Positions 42,412 to 52,133 are shown, counted from the stretch's first letter. The stretch is DNA of 64,000 nucleotides from Allobosea sp. (GCF_017308015.1 NZ_JAFKFW010000011.1:1-64000), one strand, 5' to 3'. Made by a program: numbers and translations. The notes: a model not told the origin generated them from the letters alone.

Positions 42412-44001
42412 ATGCAACTGTCCCGTTTCACCGCCGCGCTGCTGCTGTCGGCGGCTGCACTCCTGCCGCTATCGGCTTCGGCACAGTCGCAGCCGGCTTC
42501 GAACCGCGTCCTGCGCGTCGCGCCGCATGCCGATCTGAAGACGCTCGATCCCGTGGCAGCCTCCATCGTCATCACCCGCATGCACGGGCTGATGATCTAC
42601 GAGACACTCTTCGCCTGGGATTCGAACCTTCAGCCGAAGCCGCAGATGGTCGAGAGCTTCGAGACCTCGCCGGACAAGCTGACCTGGACCTTCAAGCTCC
42701 GTCCCGGCCTGAAATTCCATGACGGCCAGCCGGTCACGACCCGGGACGTCATCGCCTCGCTCGGCCGCTGGATGAAGCGCGACACCATCGGCGGCAAGCT
42801 CGCGGAATATACCGACGGCATGGAAGCGGTGGACGACGCCACCTTCCGCCTCAAGCTGAAGCGCCCGATGGCGCTGGTGCCTTTCGCGCTGGGCTCGGCG
42901 GTCGGCCAGATTCCCGTCATCATGCGCGAAGCCGACGCCAAGTCGGACCCGATGAAGCCGATCACCGAGACGATCGGCTCCGGCCCGTTCAAGTTCAACC
43001 GCGAGGATTGGCGCAGCGGCTCGAAGGTCGTCTATGACCGCAATCCAGACTACGTTCCGCGCTCCGAGCCGGCCGACGGGCTCGCCGGCGGGCGCGTCGT
43101 CAAGGTCGATCGCGTCGAATGGCAGATCATGCCGGATGCGGCGACCGCCGCTGCCGCGCTCCAGACTGGCGAGATCGACATCTGGGAGCAGCCGAGCCAA
43201 GACCTGATTCCGGTCATCTCGGCCAACAGCCAGGTCAAGGTCGACCGCTATTCCAACCTCGCCAACCAGGTGATGCTGCGGCCGAACCATCTCCACCCGC
43301 CTTTCGACAATCCCAAGGCCCGGCTCGCCTTGGCCTATGCCACCGATCAGGCCGATTTCCTCGCGGCGGGCTTCGGTGACGAGGAATGGTGGAAGCGTTG
43401 CAACGCCTATTTCGTCTGCGGCGGCCCGAACGGCACGGAAGTCGGCAGCGAAAGCTATGCCAAGCCCAATCTCGACAAGGCGCGCGAGCTTCTGAAGGAG
43501 AGCGGCTACAAGGGCGAGAAGCTCGTGCTGTCGACCAGCAACGACATCGCCCCGATCGGCCGCATGGCCGAGGTCGCGGCCGCCTCGCTCAAGGCCGTCG
43601 GCTTCAATGTCGATGTCCAGTTCGCCGACTGGGGCGCCGTCACCACGCGCCAGCAGAACAAGAGCCCGCCGGACCAGGGCGGCTGGAACCTCTTCGTCAC
43701 CTATGCCTCGGGCGCTACCATGCAGTCGCCGCTGACCAATATCGGCACCAACATGGCCTGCGAGCGCGCCTGGTCCGGCTGGCCCTGCGATGCCGAGGCC
43801 GAGAAGCTGCGTGGCGCGTTCGTCGATGCGCCCGACGATGCCAGCCGCAAGGTGGCGCTGGAGGCATTGCACAGGCGCCTGACCGAGATGCAGCCCTATC
43901 GCGTGCTCGGCCAGTTCGACCAGCCTTATGCAAGGCGCACCAATGTCGCCGGCGTCCTGGCGGCGCCGGTCATGCTGTTCTGGAACGTCGAGAAGAAGTG
44001 A
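42412..44001 (+). CDS. Peptide ABC transporter substrate-binding protein
   Basis: A 529-residue SBP_bac_5 protein with a Sec signal peptide at about 1-24 (LPLSASAQ). Motifs: LKTLDPVAASIVITRMHGLMIYE in part, RPGLKFHDGQPVTTRD, GSGPFKFN, and a C-terminal FWNVEKK. It is a paralogue of the protein at 25086 (shared DQGGWN, WFGWP-like and FWNVKKG elements). No permease or ATPase gene accompanies it; the binding protein may use the permeases at 23-25 kb or others elsewhere. It follows the D-aminopeptidase gene by 71 bases. Confidence 0.9.
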   Translation: MQLSRFTAALLLSAAALLPLSASAQSQPASNRVLRVAPHADLKTLDPVAASIVITRMHGLMIYETLFAWDSNLQPKPQMVESFETSPDKLTWTFKLRPGLKFHDGQPVTTRDVIASLGRWMKRDTIGGKLAEYTDGMEAVDDATFRLKLKRPMALVPFALGSAVGQIPVIMREADAKSDPMKPITETIGSGPFKFNREDWRSGSKVVYDRNPDYVPRSEPADGLAGGRVVKVDRVEWQIMPDAATAAAALQTGEIDIWEQPSQDLIPVISANSQVKVDRYSNLANQVMLRPNHLHPPFDNPKARLALAYATDQADFLAAGFGDEEWWKRCNAYFVCGGPNGTEVGSESYAKPNLDKARELLKESGYKGEKLVLSTSNDIAPIGRMAEVAAASLKAVGFNVDVQFADWGAVTTRQQNKSPPDQGGWNLFVTYASGATMQSPLTNIGTNMACERAWSGWPCDAEAEKLRGAFVDAPDDASRKVALEALHRRLTEMQPYRVLGQFDQPYARRTNVAGVLAAPVMLFWNVEKK

Positions 44002-44005
44002 CGCG

Positions 44006-44881
44006 CTAAAGCGTCGCGCGCCACACGAAATCGCGGCTCTCGCCCGGCGCCAACTTGAGGATGCCGGGCTTCTCCGCGATTTCGCCTTGCCAGCCGGCGG
44101 GGCTCGCCATGCTGTACCAGGGCTCGATGCACAGGAACGGCGCGCCTGTCGGCTTCGACCAGATGCCGAGGTCCTTGTAGCCTTCCCAGCTCACGGTCAG
44201 GGCGCGGCGCTCTCGTCCTGACGCGTCGAGCGCGGCAAAGCGCACGGAGCGGTTTGCAGCGTCCGGGATCACGATCGCATCGTTGGCGAAAAGGCTCTCA
44301 TCGAGTGGCAATTCGGTGCCGGAGAAGGGCAGGGGGATCGGTGCTGTCAGCAGGCCGGCCTCGACGCCGAGACCCTGACCGGGCTCTGTCTGCGGGAAGG
44401 TCAGGCGATGCGCCTGCTTCGAGACATCCTCGCTCAGCGGCCAGAGAAAGGCCGGATGCGCGCCGACACCGCAGACCAGCTCGACCTCGGCGGGATTGCT
44501 GACCCGCGAGGTCACGGTCAGCGTATCGCCCGCGACTTCGTAGATCATCTGCAACACGAACCGGAACGGATAGATCGCCAGCGTCTCCGGGCTTTCCCGC
44601 AGTTCCAGCACGGCCCGTTCGGCGCTGCGCTCGACCCAGGTGAACAGGCTGTCGCGCGCGAAGCCGTGCTGCGTCAGCCGGTAGGAGCGTCCCTGATGGA
44701 TCAGCGTGTCACCCGTGAGCCGTCCGACGATCGGGAACAGCACCGGCGCATGGCGCGGCCAGTCCGGCCCGCCATGCCAGAGCGCCGGTCCGTCCGCGTC
44801 GGAGAGCGCGATCAATTCGCCGCCTTGCGCCCGGAGCGTCGCACGCAGCCGGTCGGAAGCAATCTCATGGGTCTCGCTCAT
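44006..44881 (-). CDS. Aldose 1-epimerase family protein
   Basis: A 291-residue galactose mutarotase-fold protein of the short, bacterial LacX/YeaD-like branch. Conserved parts include the active-site GVGAHPAFLWPL (His) and LTQHGFARD (His), and a C-terminal FLCIEPWYSMASP. It probably interconverts sugar anomers. Two adjacent ATGs occur; the second (44881) is best spaced from GGAG. Its stop faces that of the binding-protein gene with four bases between them. Confidence 0.85.
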   Translation of the reverse strand: MSETHEIASDRLRATLRAQGGELIALSDADGPALWHGGPDWPRHAPVLFPIVGRLTGDTLIHQGRSYRLTQHGFARDSLFTWVERSAERAVLELRESPETLAIYPFRFVLQMIYEVAGDTLTVTSRVSNPAEVELVCGVGAHPAFLWPLSEDVSKQAHRLTFPQTEPGQGLGVEAGLLTAPIPLPFSGTELPLDESLFANDAIVIPDAANRSVRFAALDASGRERRALTVSWEGYKDLGIWSKPTGAPFLCIEPWYSMASPAGWQGEIAEKPGILKLAPGESRDFVWRATL

Positions 44882-45024
44882 CATCGTCTCCGTCGGCCGC
44901 TCCTGTCCCGATAGCCGATCGGTGCCGGCGAAATCCACTGCGCTTTCCGGATGTGTCGCATGCCTTCAGATGCGCGCGCCTCTTGCGGCGGGGCGCGTTT
45001 CGCGCGATTCCGCTACCTGTGCCG

Positions 45025-45031
45025 AAGGAGG
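45025..45031 (+). promoter_or_regulatory. Strong Shine-Dalgarno AAGGAGG that fixes a TTG start
   Basis: A full anti-SD complement six bases before the TTG at 45038. It sets the start of the TRAP binding-protein gene; the ATG upstream in frame (44951) would place an Arg/Cys-rich stretch before the export signal. Confidence 0.8.
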
Positions 45032-45037
45032 CAAGCC

Positions 45038-46024
45038 TTGCTGATCACCCGCCGCCACTTCGCCGCCGGTTCGCTCGCCGCGCCAGCCATCTTGAACGGT
45101 GGTTTGGCCTTTGCGGCCGGTCGTCCCATGACCGTCGCGTCGCTCCTCGGCGAGGACAAGCCGGAGACCCGGGTCTGGCGGCGTATTGCCGAGATCCTCG
45201 CCAGCACGGCGCCCGGCCGTTTCGACCTGCGGATCGTGCCCAATGCGGCGCTTGGTGGCGAGAAGGAGGTGGCCGAGGGCCTGCGTCTGGGTTCGATCCA
45301 GGCGGCGCTCTCGACCGTGTCCTCGCTGTCAGGCTGGGTTCCTGCCGGGCAGATCCTCGACCTGCCCTTCCTGTTCCGCGATCGCGGCCATCTTGCGCGC
45401 GTGCTGGCCGGGCCGCTCGGCGTGGAGCTCAGGAAGCTCTACGAGGCACAGGGCTTCGTCGTGCCGGGCTTCATCAATTACGGCGCCCGCCATTTGCTGG
45501 CGAAGGAGCCCTTGACGACGCCTGCCTCGGTCAAGGGCAAGCGCATTCGCGTTATCCAGAGCCCGCTGCACACCGCGCTCTGGTCGGGCTTCGGCGCCTT
45601 TCCCACGCCGATTCCGATCCCCGAGACCTATAACGCTCTCAAGACCGGCGTGGTCGACTGCATGGACCTGACCAAATCCGCCTATGTCGGCTTCCGTCTG
45701 CATGAAGTTGTGCCGGTGCTGATCGAAACCGGCCATATCTGGGCGAGCGGCGTCGTGATGTTCGCGGCGCCCTTCTGGAAAGCGCTGACGCAACAGGACC
45801 GCGAGGCGCTGACGGCCGCTGTGACCGAGGGTATCGCCTATTTCGACGAGTTGATGCGGGCGGACGAGGAAGCCTCGATGGCGCGCGCCAAGGCCGAAGG
45901 CGGCAAGGTCGTGCCGGCCGAGAACCGCCAGGGCTGGCAGGATGGCGCGCGCAAGGTCTGGGAAGGCTTCGCCCCGCAGCTCGGCGGCATGTCGGGCATC
46001 GAAGCCATCGCGCAGAGCGCGTGA
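45038..46024 (+). CDS. Orphan TRAP transporter substrate-binding protein (DctP family), TTG start
   Basis: A 328-residue DctP-type periplasmic protein. The leader ITRRHFAAGSLAAPAILNG has a twin-arginine pattern. Family features include AALGGEKEVAEGLRLGSIQAAL, LDLPFLFRD, and GKRIRVIQSPLHTALWSGFGAFPTPI, where the conserved Arg binds a carboxylate. Translation should begin at TTG with the SD at 45025-45031. No DctQ or DctM genes are nearby. A VOC-domain gene follows directly, so the ligand may relate to that enzyme. Confidence 0.87.
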   Translation: MLITRRHFAAGSLAAPAILNGGLAFAAGRPMTVASLLGEDKPETRVWRRIAEILASTAPGRFDLRIVPNAALGGEKEVAEGLRLGSIQAALSTVSSLSGWVPAGQILDLPFLFRDRGHLARVLAGPLGVELRKLYEAQGFVVPGFINYGARHLLAKEPLTTPASVKGKRIRVIQSPLHTALWSGFGAFPTPIPIPETYNALKTGVVDCMDLTKSAYVGFRLHEVVPVLIETGHIWASGVVMFAAPFWKALTQQDREALTAAVTEGIAYFDELMRADEEASMARAKAEGGKVVPAENRQGWQDGARKVWEGFAPQLGGMSGIEAIAQSA

Positions 46025-46047
46025 AACCAGCATTGAGGACGAGGACC

Positions 46048-46827
46048 ATGACGCTTTCGATCGACCATATCGTCATCGCCGTCGCCGATCTCGACGCCGC
46101 CATCCGCGACTACACCGCGCTCGGCTTCACGGTTCTGCCCGGCGGCGAGCATCCGCGCGGCTCGCGCAATGCGCTGGTCGTGTTCGAGGACGGCGCCTAT
46201 CTCGAGATCATCGCCTTTCCGCGCCCGCTGCCGGACTATCGCTGGTGGCAGGTGCTGGACCGTGCCGGCCCCGGCCTCGTCGACTATGCCGTGCTGCCGG
46301 ATGATCTCGACGCCGATCTCGCCCGTGCCCGCGCCGCCGGCATCGTCATGGACGGCCCGATCGACGGCGGCCGGCTCAAGCCCGACGGCACGCGCATCGC
46401 CTGGCGTTCGGCCCGTCCGCCCGAGCCCGATATCCCTTTCCTCTGTACCGATGTGACCGCCCGCAGCCTGCGCGTTCCTGAAGGAGCGGCCCGCCGCCAT
46501 GCCAATGGCGTGACCGGGGTCGCCGGCGTCACCGTGGCGGTGCAGGACCTTGCAACCTCGGTCGCGCGCTATCGCGCTCTGCTCGGGCAGGAGCCGGTCG
46601 CTCTGGGCGGCCTCCCTGGGTTGGGCTTCGGGCTCGCGCAGTTCCGCATCGCCCGGCAAACCCTGTCCCTGACAGAGCCGCGCGGCCCGGCCGCGGCCAG
46701 CCTCGGTGAGCACCTCGTCCGCCGCGGGCAGGGCGCTTACGCCGTCTCCTTCTACGGCCCGGACGACGCCCGCCTGGACGAAGGCCTCGCCCATGGTGCC
46801 CGCCTGGAAATCGTCCGCGACCTCTGA
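46048..46827 (+). CDS. VOC family protein (glyoxalase-like, two-domain)
   Basis: A 259-residue protein with an N-terminal glyoxalase_3-type VOC domain (SIDHIVIAVADLDAAIRDYTALGFTV) and a second, more diverged VOC module from about 155 (VAGVTVAVQDLATSVARYRALLG). A single metal site could be formed by H7 and E54 (LEIIAF). The substrate is unknown; it could be a lyase or dioxygenase. ATG 46048 has a GAGGACGAGG SD; a GTG at 46021 overlapping the previous stop is an alternative start. Confidence 0.82.
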   Translation: MTLSIDHIVIAVADLDAAIRDYTALGFTVLPGGEHPRGSRNALVVFEDGAYLEIIAFPRPLPDYRWWQVLDRAGPGLVDYAVLPDDLDADLARARAAGIVMDGPIDGGRLKPDGTRIAWRSARPPEPDIPFLCTDVTARSLRVPEGAARRHANGVTGVAGVTVAVQDLATSVARYRALLGQEPVALGGLPGLGFGLAQFRIARQTLSLTEPRGPAAASLGEHLVRRGQGAYAVSFYGPDDARLDEGLAHGARLEIVRDL

Positions 46828-46885
46828 GCGCAGGGCTCCGTCATGATGCGGTCACGCGGGCGGGCGAGAGCGGCCCGTTACCTTA

Positions 46886-46899
46886 AAATAGTTCTATTT
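46886..46899. promoter_or_regulatory. AAATAG-TT-CTATTT inverted repeat in an AT-rich island
   Basis: A perfect 6+6 inverted repeat within a 40-base AT-rich patch (46880-46915) in an otherwise GC-rich window. It lies about 90 bases before the small-ORF pair. Probably the promoter and operator of those genes. Confidence 0.45.
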
Positions 46900-46986
46900 A
46901 TGTAGTAATAACAAGCTCTTGCATCGAATCACCGGTGCGCTTATCTCTCCCTCGCGATCAGTGAATCAGCCGACGGAGGGACCGGA

Positions 46987-47271
46987 ATGGGTGGAGTCAC
47001 CGAGGTCGATGTCGCGGCCGCGATCGGCCGCATCGACGAGATCATCATCCGCGAAATCGTCCGCACCGGCGCGAGCCGGCCTGAACTGCGCCGGGCGCTT
47101 GCGCTGGCCAAAGGACCGGGCGATCTCGATGCCGATGCGGCATTGCCGCCTCACATGCAGCGCCTCGTGGAGTTGCTCGCAGTTGCCTTGCCTGAGCAAG
47201 GACCGAAACCCATCCAGGGGCCACAGCGCCGCCTCCATGCCGCCATCAAGGGCATCGAACGTGCAGCCTGA
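46987..47271 (+). CDS. Hypothetical small protein, first of an overlapping pair
   Basis: A 94-residue, mostly helical soluble protein (VDVAAAIGRIDEIIIREIV, then PELRRALALAKG). The ATG has a good SD (GGAGGGACCGGA). I do not recognise the family. It overlaps the next small ORF by 11 bases, which supports both being translated as one unit. An AT-rich promoter-like island with a palindrome lies upstream. Confidence 0.6.
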   Translation: MGGVTEVDVAAAIGRIDEIIIREIVRTGASRPELRRALALAKGPGDLDADAALPPHMQRLVELLAVALPEQGPKPIQGPQRRLHAAIKGIERAA

Positions 47272-47578
47272 TCTGGGGAGCGCCGAATCGCTGGGGACCG
47301 CCCGGGCCGAGATCCGGGAAGCGGTCATGACAGCTTTTTGCGCCGCGCTCCGCGATACTCGCCTGCCGCCTCTCGCCCTGATCGAGCTGGCGGCGGCGGT
47401 GGTCGGTTCTGTCTACAGAGAGGTGGCGGATGCTCATTGCGGTGACCAGCCATGCCCTTGCGGCTGGCATCCGCGCCTCCCGGAGGATCTGGAGGCGCTT
47501 CAGACGGCGTTGGCGCTGAGCGCCACGCCCACCCTGCAGCCCGATCTCGCCAGCATGGTCGTGCTCGGCCGGGCCTGA
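47261..47578 (+). CDS. Hypothetical small protein with a CxxxxCxC motif, second of the pair
   Basis: A 105-residue ORF starting with GTG 47261, with AAGGG ten bases upstream inside the preceding gene. It is helical in its first half (ARAEIREAVMTAFCAALRD) and contains HCGDQPCPCGWHP at about 57-69, a compact Cys/His group that could bind metal or form disulfides. No signal peptide. The family is unknown to me. An internal ATG at residue 23 is an alternative start. Confidence 0.55.
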   Translation: MQPDLGSAESLGTARAEIREAVMTAFCAALRDTRLPPLALIELAAAVVGSVYREVADAHCGDQPCPCGWHPRLPEDLEALQTALALSATPTLQPDLASMVVLGRA

Positions 47579-47631
47579 TCTCGCATTCCGCGCGCCGGCC
47601 ATGCTAGATCGCCGCAAAGCGGCGGAGCGGC

Positions 47632-48390
47632 ATGCGCAACATCCTCATCATCGGCATCGGGTCCGGCAATCCCGACCACATGACGGTCGAGGCGATCGAG
47701 GCGCTGAACCGTGCCGATATCCTGTTCATCCCCGACAAGGGCGAGGAGAAGGCCGCCTTGCGCGCCCTCCGCGAGGCGATCTGCGCCCGCTTCATCCGCA
47801 AGCCGGGCTACCGCACGGTTCCCGTCGAGATCCCGCGCCGGGCCGAAGCCGGCAGCGACTACCATGGCGTCGTCGACGACTGGCATGAGCGCATCGCCGC
47901 GCGCTACCGCGCCCTGTTCGAAGCCGAACTGCAGGACGGGCAGACCGGCGCGCTGCTCGTCTGGGGCGACCCGGCACTCTACGATTCGACGCTGCGCATC
48001 ATGGAGCGCGTCGCCGCCTCGGGCCTCGGCCTCGACTGGCGGGTTCATCCCGGCATCAGCAGCGTCCAGGTCCTGGCAGCGCGCCACCGCATCCCGCTCA
48101 ACACCATTGGTGCGCCGATCCTGATCACCACCGGGCGTAAGCTGGCGGCCGGCTTCCCGGCCGATCAGGACAGCGTCGTCGTCATGCTCGACGGCGAGCA
48201 GACTTTTGCAAGGGTCGATCCTGTCGGGATCGACATCTACTGGGGCGCCTATCTCGGCACGCCCGACGAGATCCTGCGTGCCGGCTCACTGGCCGAACTC
48301 TCCGCCGAGATCGCCGAGGTGAGGGCGGAAGCCCGCGCCCGGCATGGCTGGATCATGGACACATACTTGCTGCGCCGCCGCCCGGCTTGA
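47632..48390 (+). CDS. cobF: Precorrin-6A synthase (deacetylating) CobF
   Basis: A 252-residue tetrapyrrole methylase of the CobF type, which methylates C-1 of precorrin-5 and releases acetate in aerobic cobalamin synthesis. The N-terminal [20 protein letters not shown] is the SAM-binding glycine loop, [16 protein letters not shown] is the second conserved segment, and [14 protein letters not shown] the third. CobF marks the oxygen-dependent B12 route. It stands apart from the bluB-cobB genes 14 kb away. Confidence 0.92.
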   Translation: MRNILIIGIGSGNPDHMTVEAIEALNRADILFIPDKGEEKAALRALREAICARFIRKPGYRTVPVEIPRRAEAGSDYHGVVDDWHERIAARYRALFEAELQDGQTGALLVWGDPALYDSTLRIMERVAASGLGLDWRVHPGISSVQVLAARHRIPLNTIGAPILITTGRKLAAGFPADQDSVVVMLDGEQTFARVDPVGIDIYWGAYLGTPDEILRAGSLAELSAEIAEVRAEARARHGWIMDTYLLRRRPA

Positions 48391-48451
48391 CGCAGGCGCC
48401 TGCATCCGCCATCGCTCGCGCCGATCTTTCTGGAAGCGCCGGAGCCGCCCG

Positions 48452-49294
<843 letters not shown>

Positions 49295-49306
49295 CCTGGT
49301 CGCGCT

Positions 49307-49400
49307 ACGTCATGCCCGGGCTTGACCCGGGCATCCCGGAAGCCAGCATCTTCTCATTCTGAGATTCTCGGGTCCGCGCGATGCGCGGCCCGAGAGCGAC
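49307..49400. repeat. Palindromic intergenic repeat (copy B) with an internal stem-loop
   Basis: Starts with CGTCATGCCCGGGCTTGACC, shared with copy A at 11551. Its second half holds a stem with CTCGGG...CCCGAG ends (49367-49394). It lies between convergent dapD and the DUF1269 gene, where the stem might act as a bidirectional terminator without a T-tract. Confidence 0.7.
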
Positions 49401-49414
49401 GTGGTGCGGGTGCC

Positions 49415-49975
49415 TCAACCCACCGGGGAGGGAGCGCCTGTGCCCTGCGGATAGGGCTCCGGCGGCTCGGTGGCGGGTGGCGTCGTGCCATGGGCGTCGG
49501 CCAGCGCATCGCGCAGCTTCTGCTCCTGCGAACGGTCCAGCGAGGTCTTGAGCACGGTGCCGCCGGTGCCGCGGATCGCCTCCAGCACCTTGTCGCCGGT
49601 CACCTTGTTGACCAGTACGAACAGCGCCGCATTGCCGGGCTGCAGGCTGGTGGACAGATCCTTCATGAATTTGTCGTCAACGCCGTAATCGGTCAGCGCT
49701 CCGCCGAGCGCGCCGGAGGCTGCGCCGAGCGCGGCACCGAAGATCGGCATCAGGAAGATCGCGCCGATCAGCAGTCCCCAGAAAGAGCCGGAGACGGCGC
49801 CGAGCGCGGTCGTGTTCAGGAGCTGGTTCAGCTTCACCTTGCCGCCTTCGTGCATAACCGCGATGGCGGCATCGCCGATCTCGATCAGGTATTCCTTCTG
49901 CAGGCCGATCAGCTTCTGGCGCATCTCCTCGGCGCGGGCCTCGGTCGGATAGACGATGACGACGAGATCGGACAT
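49415..49975 (-). CDS. DUF1269 domain-containing membrane protein
   Basis: A 186-residue protein. The N-terminal part (SDLVVIVYPTEARAEEMRQKLIGLQKEYLIEIGDAAI in overview) is followed by a Gly/Ala-rich hydrophobic segment (about 60-95, GSFWGLLIGAIFLMPIFGAALGAASGALGGAL) and a C-terminal VLKTSLDRSQEQKLRDAL. The C-terminal tail is Pro-rich. The family often responds to stress but no function is established. The ATG at 49975 fits the family start. Confidence 0.88.
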   Translation of the reverse strand: MSDLVVIVYPTEARAEEMRQKLIGLQKEYLIEIGDAAIAVMHEGGKVKLNQLLNTTALGAVSGSFWGLLIGAIFLMPIFGAALGAASGALGGALTDYGVDDKFMKDLSTSLQPGNAALFVLVNKVTGDKVLEAIRGTGGTVLKTSLDRSQEQKLRDALADAHGTTPPATEPPEPYPQGTGAPSPVG

Positions 49976-50062
49976 GGCGGAACTCCTGGCTAGCGGATGC
50001 TGGCCCGTGTGCATGACGGGCTCATGGCAACGCGCAGTCCGGAGCGGTGGTTCCAATCCTGT

Positions 50063-51556
50063 CTATTCGCCTCCGATCGCCTTGGCCGCCTCGACCGCGC
50101 GGCCGCGCAAGGGCAGTTCCTGCATTCGCGCCAAAGACAGCCAGGCGAGTGCGAAGCCGAGGCTCGCGGCGCCGAAGACATAACGGAACAGCACGACCAT
50201 GATCTCGCGATCGACGGTGCCGAGCTTCAGCGCCTCGGGCGAGAGTTGTGCGCCCGCACCCCCGACGCCGCCGAGTACGATCGCGCCGAACACCGCGACG
50301 ATCAGCGCCCCGCCGATCTGGCGGAAGAAATTGGCCACCGCCGTCACCGTGCCGAGCTGATGCGCCTGCACGGCATTCTGGATCGCCACGGTGGCGACGG
50401 GCAGCAGTGTGCCGAAGCCGATGCTGACGATCGCCAGGATCACGCAGAAGGGCAGGAGCGGGATCTGTCCCGAGAAGACGGCGAGCACGGCAGCGCCTGT
50501 CATTGCGACGAAGAGCCCGGCCAGCGGCACGCGCTTGTAATGGGTGAGATGCGACATCGCCCGGCCGGAACTGGTCGCGCCGACGACCGTGCCGCAGGTC
50601 AGCGGCAGCAGGCCGAGGCCGGAATGGGTGGCGCTCAGGCCCATCACCGTCTCGAAATAGAGCGGCAGATAGATGGTGAGGCCGATGAATGTTCCCATGC
50701 CGAACCCGGCCGCGACCGTCCCGCGCCTGACCACGCCGTTGCCGAAGAGATCGAGGGGGATCAGCGGCTCCGCGGCCCGGCGCAGGCGCCAGGCGAACAG
50801 CATCCAGAGCACGAGCGAGGCTGCGACGAGGCCCGCGATCGGCAGGGAGCGCCAGGGATAGGCGGTGCCGCCCCAGGACAGGGCGAGCAGCAGCGACACC
50901 GTCGCCAGCGTCATCAGCATGGCGCCGAGCACATCGAGCTTGTGCGGGCGCTCATGGCGCGGCAGCCGCTTCAGGGCCGCGTTCGACATCCAGTAGGCAC
51001 CGAGCCCGAGCGGCAGGTTGATCCAGAAGATCACCGACCAATGCAGCTTTTCCGCGAGGAAGCCGCCCAGCACCGGGCCGAGCAGCGAGGAGGACATGAA
51101 CACGCTGGCGAAATAGACCTGATAGCGCCCGCGCTCCTTGGGCGGCACCATGTCGCCGACGATGGTCTGGGCGAGCGCGATCAGCCCGCCGCCGCCGAGC
51201 CCCTGCACGAAGCGGGCGATGACGAGCAGCCAGAGCGAAGGCGCCAGCGCGCAGGCGATCGAACCGATCACGAAGACGACGATGCCGGCGAGCAGCGTCA
51301 CCCGCCGGCCGTGGATATCGGCGAGCTTGCCGTAGAGCGGTGTCACCGCCGTCGAGGCGAGCAGATAGATCGTGACGATCCAGGAGAGATGCGTCACGTC
51401 GTTGAGGTCGCGGCCGATCGTCGGCAGGGCGGTCGCGACGATGGTCTGGTCGAGGGCGGCGAGAAACATCGCCAGCATGACGCCGATCAGGATCGAACGG
51501 ATATCCGCGGGCGTCATGGCCGCGGCCTGGGCTGGGGTGTCGAGCCGCTTGTCCAT
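50063..51556 (-). CDS. MFS drug exporter, EmrB/QacA (DHA2, 14-TMS) family
   Basis: A 497-residue proton-driven exporter with about 14 spans. Motifs: LDQTIVATALPTIGRDL in TMS1 (DHA2 motif D1), GKLADIHGRRVTLL (motif A), and ARFVQGLGGGGLIALAQ (motif C-like). It probably extrudes hydrophobic toxic compounds. The MarR gene lies 118 bases upstream on the same strand, the standard repressor-exporter arrangement. I chose the ATG at 51556. Confidence 0.9.
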   Translation of the reverse strand: MDKRLDTPAQAAAMTPADIRSILIGVMLAMFLAALDQTIVATALPTIGRDLNDVTHLSWIVTIYLLASTAVTPLYGKLADIHGRRVTLLAGIVVFVIGSIACALAPSLWLLVIARFVQGLGGGGLIALAQTIVGDMVPPKERGRYQVYFASVFMSSSLLGPVLGGFLAEKLHWSVIFWINLPLGLGAYWMSNAALKRLPRHERPHKLDVLGAMLMTLATVSLLLALSWGGTAYPWRSLPIAGLVAASLVLWMLFAWRLRRAAEPLIPLDLFGNGVVRRGTVAAGFGMGTFIGLTIYLPLYFETVMGLSATHSGLGLLPLTCGTVVGATSSGRAMSHLTHYKRVPLAGLFVAMTGAAVLAVFSGQIPLLPFCVILAIVSIGFGTLLPVATVAIQNAVQAHQLGTVTAVANFFRQIGGALIVAVFGAIVLGGVGGAGAQLSPEALKLGTVDREIMVVLFRYVFGAASLGFALAWLSLARMQELPLRGRAVEAAKAIGGE

Positions 51557-51674
51557 GAACTGTATTCTTGCTTGCGTATCAGGAATGGCAGGAGCGTACT
51601 CATAGCGGGCGTTATGCGCCAGAGACACAGTGGCGGGACGGCTCTGCGGCATGGGCGGGGCAAGCAGCCGCGGC

Positions 51675-52121
51675 TCAGCCGAGGCTGCGCAGGGTCTCGC
51701 GCAAGGTTTCCGGTGCGGCGCCGGGCATCGCGGTCTCGATCGCTGCGTGTGTCTGCTCCCAGATCGGCACTGCCGATGCGAGCAGCGCCCTGCCGGCTTC
51801 CGTCAGCGTCAGAAGTCGGCTGCGGCGATCGGCCGGGTCGACCGCGATATCGACGAGGCCGCGCCGCTGCAGCGGCTTCAGCGCGGCGGTGAGCGTCGTG
51901 CGGTCCATCGCCAGCAATTCGGCCAGCGGGCCGAACGTAGCCGGTACCGGGCGGTTGAGGGCCATCATCAGCGAGAATTGGCCGTTGGTCAGGCCGACCG
52001 GCCGGAGCGCGTCGTCGAAACGGCGCGCCAGCGCCCGGGCCGCGCGCTGCACATGCAGGCACAGGCAATGGTCGCGCACATGCAGCGTCATCGCAAAGGG
52101 AACGATTGGTTTGCCGTCCAT
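51675..52121 (-). CDS. MarR-family transcriptional regulator
   Basis: A 148-residue MarR-type regulator with the winged-helix core GLTNGQFSLMMALNR, PLAELLAMDRTTLTAALKPLQRRGLV and DPADRRSRLLTLTEAG, the beta-wing. ATG 52121 leaves the 23-base palindrome at 52134-52156 in the leader as an operator; a TTG at 52151 would put the palindrome inside the gene. It probably represses itself and the MFS exporter downstream. Confidence 0.88.
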   Translation of the reverse strand: MDGKPIVPFAMTLHVRDHCLCLHVQRAARALARRFDDALRPVGLTNGQFSLMMALNRPVPATFGPLAELLAMDRTTLTAALKPLQRRGLVDIAVDPADRRSRLLTLTEAGRALLASAVPIWEQTHAAIETAMPGAAPETLRETLRSLG

Positions 52122-52133
52122 GTCGTCTGCATG

